A stretch of DNA of 23,119 nt from Limnoraphis robusta CS-951 (GTDB lineage Bacteria; Cyanobacteriota; Cyanobacteriia; Cyanobacteriales; Microcoleaceae): assembly GCF_000972705.2 (NCBI RefSeq), contig NZ_LATL02000298.1, forward strand, positions 1-23,119, given 5' to 3'. The translations under genes and the position numbers were made by a program. Under the pieces are notes generated by a model. The model saw only the letters and a program-made list of their open reading frames with translations. It made no database searches and was not told the DNA's origin. Below are positions 1 to 6,407 of the stretch, piece after piece. Position 1 is the stretch's first letter. Every line of letters begins with the position of its first letter.

Positions 1-292
1 TTTTGTTGCCAGCCAATAATCTGCGTAGGCTGGATTACCGTGACGGTACTTATAACGGAAGTTCCTTTCGTACACATAGTTAGGTGCTAGACAGGATTTG
101 ATGTCAGATTCATCATTACTGCCGTTTAACCCCGCTTTTCCCACTTTGATGACCATTCTCCACAGGAAGGGGTTATGCTGTCACTCCACCATCTGGAGGG
201 ATGGGCTTTCACCATCACGGTTATTGAGTTGTCAAGGTTTATCACCTTGCCCTATCCACGTCTGTTGGACTTTTGATAGGAACGAATCGCAC
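1..292 (-). mobile_element. 5' part of a putative group II intron inserted in tnpB (continues beyond the window)
   Basis: Read on the minus strand from 292, the sequence starts GTGCG, the conserved 5' end (GUGYG) of bacterial group II introns. It begins exactly where tnpB coding similarity stops. What follows is rich in helices expected of intron domain I. CCTATC (minus strand, near 280) pairs with GATAGG about 20 nt later. Then come a CAAGGT/ACCTTG hairpin, a GATGG/CCATC hairpin, a TACCG-TCA-CGGTA hairpin and CCAGCC/GGCTGG near the window edge. No long ORF is present, as expected for domain I; a reverse transcriptase/maturase ORF, if any, would lie in domain IV left of base 1. Possible exon pairing: AACGG and GGTAA inside the intron could pair with CCGTT and TTACC just upstream of the junction, though the GGTAA also sits in a local stem. 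Assignment is from the 5' end, location and helices; domains V and VI cannot be seen. Confidence 0.66.
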
Positions 293-326
293 GGTAAAAA
301 CGGTAGCGGTAGGCTTTTTCTGTCAT
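293..326 (-). pseudogene. tnpB: 5' exon of a tnpB gene interrupted by the intron
   Basis: An ATG at 326 opens a frame reading MTEKAYRYRFY before the putative intron begins. This is the typical start of the TnpB lineage whose intact relative at 17861 begins MVEKALKFRFYPTPEQE. Only 34 nt of coding sequence are in the window; the rest would lie beyond the intron. Read straight through, the frame stops after about 24 codons. The gene is therefore either spliced at the RNA level or simply disrupted. The upstream stretch (TATATGCTAAGATG, near 335-350) resembles the one before the intact copy. Whether the 3' exon survives is not visible. Confidence 0.62.
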
Positions 327-370
327 GTGTCACATCTTAGCATATAGCTTGTGAGAACCGCTATCGAAGA

Positions 371-410
371 GGCGTTTCCTCCCGTCGCTAAAAGCGAGGG
401 TCTCCACGCC
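371..410 (-). repeat. Putative left-end hairpin of the intron-interrupted tnpB element
   Basis: Upstream of the tnpB ATG at 326, the minus strand has a long imperfect hairpin. The outer stem is GGCGT/ACGCC; the inner stem is CCTCGCT with AGCGACGGG around a TTT loop. It sits about 45-85 nt before the start codon, the same relative position as the hairpin before the tnpB at 17861. That fits a subterminal imperfect palindrome of an IS200/IS605-type left end. The exact element end was not determined. Confidence 0.45.
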
Positions 411-532
411 AAATTCAGATGAAAATAGCCATTGCTCAAACAATGACTTGATGAATATTAACAGTCTAAAAAACAGGATTCTATCATTAAAATTTGAACA
501 GCGATCGCCGGATAATTTCCAACGGAATTCAC

Positions 533-1069
533 TTACATCAAAGGTTGTAAAGCCTGGGCGATCGCTTCTCGTTGTTCGCTATCATATCCCCAACGTTCGA
601 GAAAACTTTGATATTCGCCTGAGCCTGTTTGAATGGTTTCTAGAAGTTGTTTAACCATTGTATCCAACACGGGAATATTCAGAGATTGTATTAAATGAAC
701 GGAACGCGATCGCACCCGATCTGAACTCGCAGCCATGTCTTCATGTTGGTTACGACGGTGATAAATGACCATAGCCGCCGACATTGCCATATTTTTGATC
801 AGCAAGTCCGGTACAATCTCAGGAGCGGCTTCTAAACCCCGTACAACGGCTTCTGAGGGGCGATCGACAAAGACCCGAGGATCGGTGAGATAAGTAACAA
901 AAAACCCTCTGGCGCCATTGTGAGTTTTGACTAAATTCGCGATCGCGGCTTCAGTTTCCGACTCAGAAAGGTCATTCGCCGCTATATTTTCGAGTAAAGT
1001 CTCAGTTTGGGCGATCGCCTGTTCAAAGGTCAGATCTTCAGAAGTGGACTCGGTAGAGGGAGAATTCAT
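533..1069 (-). CDS. Conserved cyanobacterial hypothetical protein
   Basis: Soluble, mostly helical and acidic protein of about 178 residues starting MNSPSTESTSEDLTFEQAI. I do not recognise a named domain. A longer in-frame start at 1123 adds 18 residues (MCHNAVNLKNG...), but the ATG at 1069 gives the more natural acidic start; neither has a strong ribosome-binding site. Visible traits are an N-terminal Glu/Ala-rich helical part and a central stretch NGARGFFVTYLTDP followed by PEIVPDLLIKNMAMSAAMV. The C-terminal part (ERWGYDSEQREAIAQALQPLM) reads like helical hairpins. It is divergent from ruvB, with about 89 bp between the starts, so the two promoters share that gap. At least four HIP1 octamers fall within or beside this short gene. 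Function unknown. Confidence 0.72.
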   Translation of the reverse strand: MNSPSTESTSEDLTFEQAIAQTETLLENIAANDLSESETEAAIANLVKTHNGARGFFVTYLTDPRVFVDRPSEAVVRGLEAAPEIVPDLLIKNMAMSAAMVIYHRRNQHEDMAASSDRVRSRSVHLIQSLNIPVLDTMVKQLLETIQTGSGEYQSFLERWGYDSEQREAIAQALQPLM

Positions 1070-1158
1070 AAAAAAGGCTGATAATTCGACACCATTTTTG
1101 AGATTAACAGCATTGTGACACAATGAAGGAATCCGACGGAAGGTAAAATTAGCCCGTC

Positions 1159-2289
1159 ATGGCAATTATTTCATCAAAATCACAACCGACTGACCCCAAT
1201 TCCCCAAAAAAGCGTGCATCTGTACCTTCGGGAAAGGCTCAAAAATCTCAATCTGGATCTGAAGATGAACATTTACTTGTCCCGGAAGCAACAACTGATG
1301 AACAAATTAACCCCAAACAAGATGAATCCATTCGACCTCAGCGTATTTGTGATTATATCGGTCAAAAGGATTTAAAAGAAGTTTTAGAAATTGCGATCGC
1401 TGCTGCAAAATCTCGCAAGGAACCCCTCGATCACTTGTTACTTTACGGGCCACCGGGGTTAGGAAAAACAACGATGGCGCTGATTTTAGCATCGGAAATG
1501 GGAGTGACTTGTAAGATTACCACCGCACCCGCTATTGAAAAACCCCGTGATATTGCCGGATTATTAGTGAATCTCAAACCGGGGGAAATTTTATTTATTG
1601 ATGAGATTCACCGCTTGTCAAAAATGGCGGAAGAAATTCTCTATCCAGCGATGGAAGATTGCCGTCTTGATATTACCATTGGTCAAGGTAGATCTGCGAA
1701 AACGCGCAGCATTCCTCTGACTCCATTTACGATTGTTGGGGCGACAACTCGCATCGGGGCGTTAACCTCTCCTTTACGCGATCGCTTTGGGTTAATTCAA
1801 CGGTTACGATTCTATGAAGTGGATGAATTAAGTTTAATTGTACAACGAACGGCTAAATTATTAAATACACCGATAAATTCAGAAGGTGCGGAAGAAATTG
1901 CTCGTCGTTCACGGGGAACTCCACGTATTGCGAACCGCCTGTTAAAACGGGTGCGTGATTATGTGGAAGTTAAAGCTTCTGGGCCGATTACTGGGGAGAT
2001 TGCAGCCATCGCTTTACAACTGTTTAATGTTGATCCAATGGGGCTAGATTGGACAGATCGCCATCTATTAAGCATGATGATTGAAAATTTTAATGGCGGC
2101 CCAGTCGGTTTAGAAACAATGGCAGCAGCAACGGGAGAAGATGCCCAAACGATTGAGGAGGTTTATGAGCCTTATTTGATGCAAATTGGCTTTTTACAAC
2201 GCACACATCGGGGACGGCTAGCAACGGCTTCGGCGTGGAAACATTTAGGGTATTCGCCTCCTGAACAGCAGTTATCGCTGTTTCCTTAG
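1159..2289 (+). CDS. ruvB: Holliday junction branch migration helicase RuvB
   Basis: AAA+ motor of the RuvAB complex, which drives branch migration of Holliday junctions in homologous recombination and repair; it works with RuvA and the RuvC resolvase, neither seen here. The 376-aa product has every hallmark of the family. Walker A is GPPGLGKT at residues 97-104 and Walker B is DEIH at 148-151. The sensor GATTR is at 194-198, the arginine-finger segment is LRDRFG around 206-211, and the [13 protein letters not shown] sensor-2 region follows. The winged-helix C-terminus that contacts DNA ([17 protein letters not shown]) is intact. The N-terminus has about 55 extra low-complexity, charged residues before [11 protein letters not shown]; such a tail is longer than in E. 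coli RuvB and is seen in cyanobacteria. The start at 1159 has no better downstream alternative before the core domain. Confidence 0.97.
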   Translation: MAIISSKSQPTDPNSPKKRASVPSGKAQKSQSGSEDEHLLVPEATTDEQINPKQDESIRPQRICDYIGQKDLKEVLEIAIAAAKSRKEPLDHLLLYGPPGLGKTTMALILASEMGVTCKITTAPAIEKPRDIAGLLVNLKPGEILFIDEIHRLSKMAEEILYPAMEDCRLDITIGQGRSAKTRSIPLTPFTIVGATTRIGALTSPLRDRFGLIQRLRFYEVDELSLIVQRTAKLLNTPINSEGAEEIARRSRGTPRIANRLLKRVRDYVEVKASGPITGEIAAIALQLFNVDPMGLDWTDRHLLSMMIENFNGGPVGLETMAAATGEDAQTIEEVYEPYLMQIGFLQRTHRGRLATASAWKHLGYSPPEQQLSLFP

Positions 2290-2323
2290 AGAGTGATAAT
2301 ACTAGACAACCATTTCAAAAGGC

Positions 2324-2344
2324 TAGGGTGAAGTTTCTACCCTA
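2324..2344. terminator. Small hairpin after ruvB
   Basis: TAGGGT and ACCCTA, separated by 9 nt, form a 6-bp stem about 35 nt past the ruvB stop. There is no run of T on the plus strand, so it may be only a weak terminator or 3'-end stabiliser. The rest of the gap up to 2520 shows nothing recognisable. Confidence 0.3.
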
Positions 2345-2520
2345 AGATAGACGCTAAAAATTAGGGATCTCAGTAAGCTGTAAAAAGCCTGATATCGTGA
2401 CGTTTTAACAATAGATATTCAGCTTAAAATTACAGGGAATTTCCAATTTGAAAATCAAACGCATCTACTAAATTTTTCAGGTGAAAAAAATTAGCATAAA
2501 GGCTAAAAATATATAGGATT

Positions 2521-3432
2521 ATGGATCAATTGTTTCAAACCGTAAAAGACAGTATACAGGAGTTAGTTGCCAGTGGGGTTAAACTCATTCCTGCGATTTT
2601 CACCGCTCTAATTATCCTTTTTTTGACTCGTTATGCTGCTCAATTTGTACAACAGCTTGTTGAACAAGTGAGTCGTAAAACAGTTCGCAGTCAGTCTTTA
2701 CAGTTACTCTTAGCCAAAACCAGTCACATCGGGGTTTGGGTTATTGGTGTTGTTTTGGCTTGCGTAATTACATTTCCTGGCTTACGTTTAGGAGATGTGA
2801 TTGCAACTTTGGGTTTAAGTTCAGTGGCAATTGGTTTTGCATTCCAAGACATCTTTAAAAACTTTTTAGCGGGAATTTTACTGCTTCTTCAAGAACCCTT
2901 TCGGATTAACGATCAAGTAATTATTGGAGACTATGAAGGAACAGTCGAACGCATTGATATTCGCACAACCAAAATTCACACTTACCAGGGAGAACAAATT
3001 TTAATACCCAATTCTACCGTCTTTACCAGTGCAGTTCAGGTGAGAACCGCTTTCACTTCTCGACGAACAGATTTAGCCGTTGGTGTTGATTATAATACAT
3101 CTTTGCGTCAGGCTTCTCAACTGTTAGAACGAACGATTTCTCAAGTTGAAGGGGTGTTAGAAACTCCAGAAATCGAAATTGATTTAGTCAGTTTTGGAGA
3201 CAGTTCAATTGACTTTTTAGTTCGTTATTGGACTCGACCCCAACAAAAGACGGTTCGGAGAATTCAAACTCGAGCAATTATCGCCATTAAAGAAGCCTTT
3301 GATCAAGCAGATATCAATATTCCTTATCCCATTAGAACGCTTTATTTCTATAATCAGGAGCAGTACAATGATGATATTCCCTCGGACAATTATGATGGTC
3401 ATTCTCAAGAGGCGTTGCGTCTCAAGAGCTAA
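2521..3432 (+). CDS. Small-conductance mechanosensitive channel (MscS family)
   Basis: Membrane channel of the MscS family, which opens under membrane tension to release solutes during hypo-osmotic shock. The 303-aa product has the standard layout of the short family members. A transmembrane helix spans about 20-40. A second lies near 70-90 (VWVIGVVLACVITFPGL). The pore-lining helix is near 92-125, with the Gly/Ala-rich stretch LGLSSVAIGFAFQDIFKNFLAG. The conserved beta domain then follows (RINDQVIIGDYEGTVERIDIRTTKI...LIPNS), and finally the mixed alpha/beta C-terminal domain. IPNS and the preceding motif are diagnostic of MscS. The last 20 or so residues (NDDIPSDNYDGHSQEALRLKS) are an acidic tail. 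It stands alone, with a shared hairpin separating it from the convergent small gene downstream. A specific physiological role (for example YbdG- or YnaI-like) cannot be told. Confidence 0.93.
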   Translation: MDQLFQTVKDSIQELVASGVKLIPAIFTALIILFLTRYAAQFVQQLVEQVSRKTVRSQSLQLLLAKTSHIGVWVIGVVLACVITFPGLRLGDVIATLGLSSVAIGFAFQDIFKNFLAGILLLLQEPFRINDQVIIGDYEGTVERIDIRTTKIHTYQGEQILIPNSTVFTSAVQVRTAFTSRRTDLAVGVDYNTSLRQASQLLERTISQVEGVLETPEIEIDLVSFGDSSIDFLVRYWTRPQQKTVRRIQTRAIIAIKEAFDQADINIPYPIRTLYFYNQEQYNDDIPSDNYDGHSQEALRLKS

Positions 3433-3446
3433 TCAAATGCAATAGG

Positions 3447-3480
3447 ATGGAGTGAGCGATCTTCTCAAAGCTCACCCCAT
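3447..3480. terminator. Bidirectional hairpin between convergent genes
   Basis: ATGGAGTGAGC and GCTCACCCCAT form an 11-bp stem with one mismatch around a 12-nt loop. It lies 15 nt past the MscS-family stop and 38 nt past the end of the small gene on the other strand. Its position between convergent genes suggests a shared terminator, although flanking T runs are short. Confidence 0.55.
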
Positions 3481-3518
3481 TATCTAACCTAAAATTAGTC
3501 AATTTTTTGAGATCATCT

Positions 3519-3773
3519 TTAGAGAGAACTTTTACTATCGGGTGCGATTTCTATTCCTTGTCCTTGTTTCATTTGGTTTTGAGGAGTAACGAGATCACTT
3601 AAGTTATCAATATTAACGCCAATCTGTTGACAAGCTTGCTTCAGTTGGCTTTCAAAGGTGTTGATATCCTCAGCATAACCGCAGTTTTTAGCGGCTTCTT
3701 TGACTCCTAAATTCGCACTGGCTTTTGCACAGTCGATGAGTTCTGTTCCGTGCAGGGGTTCAGTCTGAGCCAT
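3519..3773 (-). CDS. Small conserved hypothetical protein
   Basis: About 84 residues, starting MAQTEPLHGTELIDCAKA. The start at 3773 is chosen over the upstream in-frame ATG at 3803 because AGGAGC lies about 7 nt before it, the best ribosome-binding site in the region. The sequence is hydrophilic, has no signal peptide or membrane helix, and contains three cysteines (ELIDCAKA, AKNCGYAED, QACQQIG). The middle is predicted helical (INTFESQLKQACQQIGV) and the tail is low-complexity. I do not recognise the family. It is convergent with the MscS-family gene. Probably a real gene because of the ribosome-binding site and balanced composition; function unknown. Confidence 0.62.
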   Translation of the reverse strand: MAQTEPLHGTELIDCAKASANLGVKEAAKNCGYAEDINTFESQLKQACQQIGVNIDNLSDLVTPQNQMKQGQGIEIAPDSKSSL

Positions 3774-4018
3774 GAAAATTGCTCCTGAAAACTTATAGTA
3801 CACCCTAATAGATGATTTCAGATTTAAACCTTTTCATCCTCTATCTGAAGGCAGATCTTAATCCCCCCAGTTGTAATGAATAAAGATGAAGGCCTAAAAT
3901 TCAGCTAAAACTCACCAAATTTGCAAGTTTAGGGTTCAAATCCCTTTCCTTAGACAGATTTAAATTTTCTATTTCTATTGTTATAAATGTTGTGTAATCT
4001 TAGTTTAAAAGAAAAAAG

Positions 4019-4348
4019 ATGAAAACTATTGTATCGCGTTTTGCTCGGGTTTTACTCATGCTTTGTATCTGCACCGTATTACTGCTTTCTCAGAGTTTTC
4101 CGGCGGTGGCGGCTAATCCTTCCAATAATCACGGAGAAGACGCCCTTAAAGACATTCAGAAAAAATCAGAAGATGTTCTCAGAACCCCCCCTCGTTCTTT
4201 AGATCAAGCTAAAGCTGATGCTCCTTCGGGTTTGAATTTAGTTCAGGGAGACGCGGATAAAGACCAAATGAAAACCCCTGAAAATTCCAGTGGAACTTCT
4301 GTAGAAGAACAAATTGATGAAGCTTTGAAGAAGACAATCGGAAGATAG
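4019..4348 (+). CDS. Small secreted low-complexity protein
   Basis: A 109-aa product with a clear Sec-type signal peptide. It has a basic start (MKTIVSRFAR), a hydrophobic core (VLLMLCICTVLLLSQSF) and a likely cleavage after AVA near residue 32. The mature part is about 77 residues, hydrophilic and rich in Lys, Asp, Glu, Ser and Pro, without cysteine, and looks disordered with short amphipathic helices (DALKDIQKKSEDVL, EEQIDEALKKTI). No named domain recognised. It resembles in style, not in clear sequence, the secreted CsbD-like protein at the right end of the window. It is followed by a good terminator hairpin, so it is probably transcribed alone. Likely periplasmic or thylakoid-lumen (inference). 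Confidence 0.7.
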   Translation: MKTIVSRFARVLLMLCICTVLLLSQSFPAVAANPSNNHGEDALKDIQKKSEDVLRTPPRSLDQAKADAPSGLNLVQGDADKDQMKTPENSSGTSVEEQIDEALKKTIGR

Positions 4349-4375
4349 ATAATTAATGATTTAATCTTGTTGACT

Positions 4376-4396
4376 GCACCGTTATTATAGCGGTGC
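4376..4396 (+). terminator. Hairpin terminator after the small secreted protein
   Basis: GCACCG and CGGTGC form a perfect 6-bp stem around a 9-nt loop, 27 nt after the stop codon at 4348. The following sequence is T-rich (TATTTAGTTTT), which fits rho-independent termination on the plus strand. Confidence 0.6.
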
Positions 4397-4479
4397 TATT
4401 TAGTTTTAAAAATTAGTTTTTTAATAAAATTATACTCACTCAACACTATCATCAATCTAACGTTCTTTTCCGCGAAAGT

Positions 4480-4537
4480 TGACTCGGGAAGCGAGTCATC
4501 GCAGGCACTGCCTTTTCAAGGCAGTGTACCGATGACT
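4480..4537. repeat. Overlapping alternative hairpins
   Basis: On the plus strand TGACTCG (4480-4486) pairs with CGAGTCA (4492-4498). AGTCATCG (4494-4501) pairs with CGATGACT (4530-4537), enclosing the perfect 9-bp hairpin CACTGCCTT (4506-4514) with AAGGCAGTG (4518-4526). The first two stems share AGTCA at 4494-4498, so they exclude each other. It may be a transposon end, a terminator relic or a regulatory RNA; no gene follows closely on either strand. Confidence 0.6.
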
Positions 4538-4833
4538 TTATCTTCATTTTTAGGGATTTTCATCACGCCTTGTTTCCCGATTAAAGACTTGCTTTACCCA
4601 CAATGTTGCGAGAAGGCTATAGCAGAGAAAGAGTTGATTAGGACACTGTTTTTCTGTCAAATCCTTTTATGATAAAGGTTTCAATTCTGTCTCCTGTCTC
4701 CTGTCTCCTGATTTCTGCTATAGCACTCTACCCGTAGGGTGAGTGTCGTTTCGGAATCGCGACCCGTAAAAAATATGAGCGCCGCGAAGACTTTATGGTA
4801 CAATGAAGCCATAAACTGAGTCCAACACTTTCT

Positions 4834-6195
4834 ATGTTTGTCCTTGAAGCCAAGCTCTATGGTTCGGATAGTCAGTTTGCGATCATCGATGAGATGATCC
4901 GTACTGCTGGCTTTATTCGTAACAAATGCTTGCGCTATTGGATGGACAATAAAGGGGTTGGACAGTACGATTTATCGGCTTATTGCAAGGTACTAGCCAA
5001 AGAATTTGAGTGGGCAAAAAAACTCAACTCAATGGCTCGACAAGCAAGTGCAGAACGAGCTTGGAGTGCTATTAAACGATTCTTTGACAACTGCAAGAAA
5101 AAGGTTCCCGGCAAGAAGCGGTGCGACCTCGCGCCCTTCGGGTTCGGCAGTTGCTTCAAGTCGGGGAACCCGCCCAACGCACTGCACTCACCACCTGCGG
5201 GCGCAAGAGGAAGCGCACCAAGAGAAGGTTTTCCAAAGTTTAAGAAATCCCGCTCGGTTGAATATAAAACAAGCGGATACAAGCTGTCGGAAGATCGGCA
5301 ATCAATCACTTTTAAAGATGGGTTTCAAGCCGGAACCTTTAGAATGAGAGGAGCTTTCGATCTTAACTATTATAACCCCAAGCAAATTAAGCGAATTCGG
5401 GTTGTGAGGAAGGCTGATGGCTATTATGCTCAGTTTTGCATCCAACACAACAAGACAGAAAATATAGAACCCTCTCGGAAAGCAATTGGTTTAGACGTAG
5501 GTTTAACCCATTTCTACACGGATAGCGACGGGAATACCGTAGAAAATCCCCGTTTTTTGCGAAAAACAGAACGGGAGTTAAAACGATTTCAAAAATGGGT
5601 AAGCCGTAAGAAAAAAGGCTCAAAGAACCGCAAAAAAGCAATTCATAGGTTGGGGAAAAAGCATCTCAAAGTTTCGCGCCAGCGTAAAGACTTTGTTTGT
5701 AAGTTGGCAAGGTACGTGGTGACATCTAACGATGTCGTGGTGTTCGAGAACTTGAGAGTGCGTAACATGGTGAGCCAGCGCGTTGGGCGGGTTTCCCGAC
5801 TTGAAGCGACTGGCGAACCCGTAAGGGTTAAAAATCACAAGCTAGCCAAAAGCATTTCCGACGTGAGTTGGAGACAATTCTTTGAATGGCTGGAATACTA
5901 CGGGAAAGTGTTAGGAAAAGTTGTTGTACCTATCAGTCCCGAATATACCAGTCAGGAATGCTCGGCTTGTGGTGAAATTGTCATGAAAACCTTGAGCCAA
6001 AGAACCCATATTTGTAAATGTGGATGTGAGTTAGATCGAGACCATAACGCATCCCTAAATATTTTGGCTAAGGGATTAAGAGAAATCAGTAGGGGTGGGC
6101 AATCCCAAACTGCTAGTCTAGAGCTAGAAAACGCCTTTGAAGAGTTAAGTCTCTATCTACCAAATGAGAATTTGGTAGACAAACTTTCTCGTTGA
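4834..6195 (+). CDS. tnpB: TnpB RNA-guided nuclease with two in-frame repeat insertions
   Basis: 453-aa TnpB, the transposon-encoded RuvC-like nuclease that is the ancestor of Cas12. All three RuvC acidic positions are present: D221 in IGLDVGLTHF, E305 in VVVFENLRV, and the DRD motif at 401-403. A complete zinc ribbon (CSACGEIV...CKCGCELDRDHNAS) precedes the last. The start at 4834 matches the usual family N-terminus (VLEAKLYG...IDEMIRTAGFIRNKCLRYWMDN). Two blocks are foreign to the family: residues 96-131 (36 codons) between VPGKK and GFPKFKK, and residues 314-332 (19 codons) between NMV and KNHKLAKSISD. Both are copies of the same dispersed repeat in opposite orientation, and both keep the frame. 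Without them the length would be close to the usual 400. Activity is uncertain because the second insert lies just after RuvC-II. Confidence 0.93.
   Translation: MFVLEAKLYGSDSQFAIIDEMIRTAGFIRNKCLRYWMDNKGVGQYDLSAYCKVLAKEFEWAKKLNSMARQASAERAWSAIKRFFDNCKKKVPGKKRCDLAPFGFGSCFKSGNPPNALHSPPAGARGSAPREGFPKFKKSRSVEYKTSGYKLSEDRQSITFKDGFQAGTFRMRGAFDLNYYNPKQIKRIRVVRKADGYYAQFCIQHNKTENIEPSRKAIGLDVGLTHFYTDSDGNTVENPRFLRKTERELKRFQKWVSRKKKGSKNRKKAIHRLGKKHLKVSRQRKDFVCKLARYVVTSNDVVVFENLRVRNMVSQRVGRVSRLEATGEPVRVKNHKLAKSISDVSWRQFFEWLEYYGKVLGKVVVPISPEYTSQECSACGEIVMKTLSQRTHICKCGCELDRDHNASLNILAKGLREISRGGQSQTASLELENAFEELSLYLPNENLVDKLSR
5119..5226 (+). repeat. Dispersed palindromic repeat, copy 1, in frame inside tnpB
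   Basis: A 108-nt (36-codon) block interrupts tnpB between the codons for VPGKK and GFPKFKK. It is bounded by GGTGCG (5120-5125) and CGCACC (5214-5219). It contains a core (5133-5185) with GGGTTC/GAACCC arms around GCTTCAAGTCGGG, ending CCCGCCCAACGCACTGC. The core is repeated in inverted orientation at 5773-5829. Translated, it reads FKSGNPPNAL. It resembles the small mobile palindromic repeats of filamentous cyanobacteria (established type; exact family not assigned). Confidence 0.8.
5773..5829 (-). repeat. Dispersed palindromic repeat, copy 2, in frame inside tnpB
   Basis: A 57-nt (19-codon) block sits exactly between ATGGTG and AAAAATCAC. The tnpB at 17861 has these two strings directly joined (ATGGTGAAAAATCAC), so the insertion boundaries are precise, up to base ambiguity. 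On the minus strand it reads CCCTTACGGGTTCGCCAGTC, then GCTTCAAGTCGGGAAACCCG, then CCCAACGCGCTGG. It aligns over about 54 nt with copy 1 with few mismatches. It adds the residues SQRVGRVSRLEATGEPVRV to TnpB. Confidence 0.85.
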
Positions 6196-6245
6196 AGAAG
6201 GAACCCCGCACTGTACCGCTTGCGGTCAGCGTCGGGAGGATGTCA
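6120..6245 (+). ncRNA. Putative omega RNA (reRNA) and right end of the first tnpB element
   Basis: In IS200/IS605-type elements the guide RNA of TnpB is made from the 3' end of tnpB and the right end, with the guide being the flanking DNA. Here that zone spans the last codons and the hairpin ACCGC-TT-GCGGT (6215-6226), nested in CCCCGC (6204-6209) and GCGTCGGG (6229-6236), followed by GGAGGATGTCA. The guide would be the sequence after about 6245 (starting GGATTCATTG). The 5' end of the RNA is a guess; the call rests on family knowledge and the hairpin. Confidence 0.5.
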
Positions 6246-6407
6246 GGATTCATTGCATTGTGTAAACAGTCTGCGGACAGTGTAACCCCTTGTGTCACAA
6301 TAACACTAGGTTGAACCTTAGGATGCCCTGCTTGTCTCAAAAATCCGGATTCAACGAATAACACACCGCATCAGTTTCAATGAGTCGTATTTGTACTTAA
6401 AACTCCT

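Larger units (their letters stand above)
4349..4833. other. Structured intergenic region upstream of a tnpB element
   Basis: No convincing gene. It holds, in order: the terminator at 4376-4396; a compound of overlapping hairpins at 4480-4537; and a minus-strand stretch with a short open frame ending in IPKNEDKVIGTLP then a stop (about 4515-4590), perhaps the end of a decayed gene. Next come an 11-bp inverted repeat, GCTATAGCAGA (4616-4626) with TCTGCTATAGC (4714-4724), enclosing three tandem TGTCTCC heptamers (4688-4708), and then the left-end hairpin of the tnpB element. This looks like a landing zone of small repeats. Confidence 0.5.
4725..6245 (+). mobile_element. tnpB-only IS200/IS605 (IS1341-type) element
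   Basis: One element is inferred from three parts. At the left end is a hairpin (4723-4744: CACTC-ACCC with one bulge, GTA loop, GGGTGAGTG). The tnpB ORF lies at 4834-6195. At the right end is a hairpin with the perfect palindrome ACCGCTTGCGGT (6215-6226) inside CCCCGC/GCGTCGGG, closing with GGAGGATGTCA. This right-end layout is typical of cyanobacterial IS1341-type elements. No Y1 transposase tnpA is present, so movement would need a transposase in trans. Ends are approximate. Confidence 0.72.

Noticed and set aside
98..340. Plus-strand 80-codon open frame
   Set aside because: It lies antisense to the intron and tnpB start; low-complexity Ser/Cys content and no ribosome-binding site.
4515..4595. 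Minus-strand open stretch ending KQGVMKIPKNEDKVIGTLP
   Set aside because: It reads like the end of a gene, but the frame has a stop upstream and only about 25 codons are open. Noted as a possible relic, not called.
4834..6195. tnpB called as a pseudogene because of the insertions
   Set aside because: Both inserts keep the frame, and all catalytic and zinc residues remain, so it is kept as a CDS with uncertain activity.
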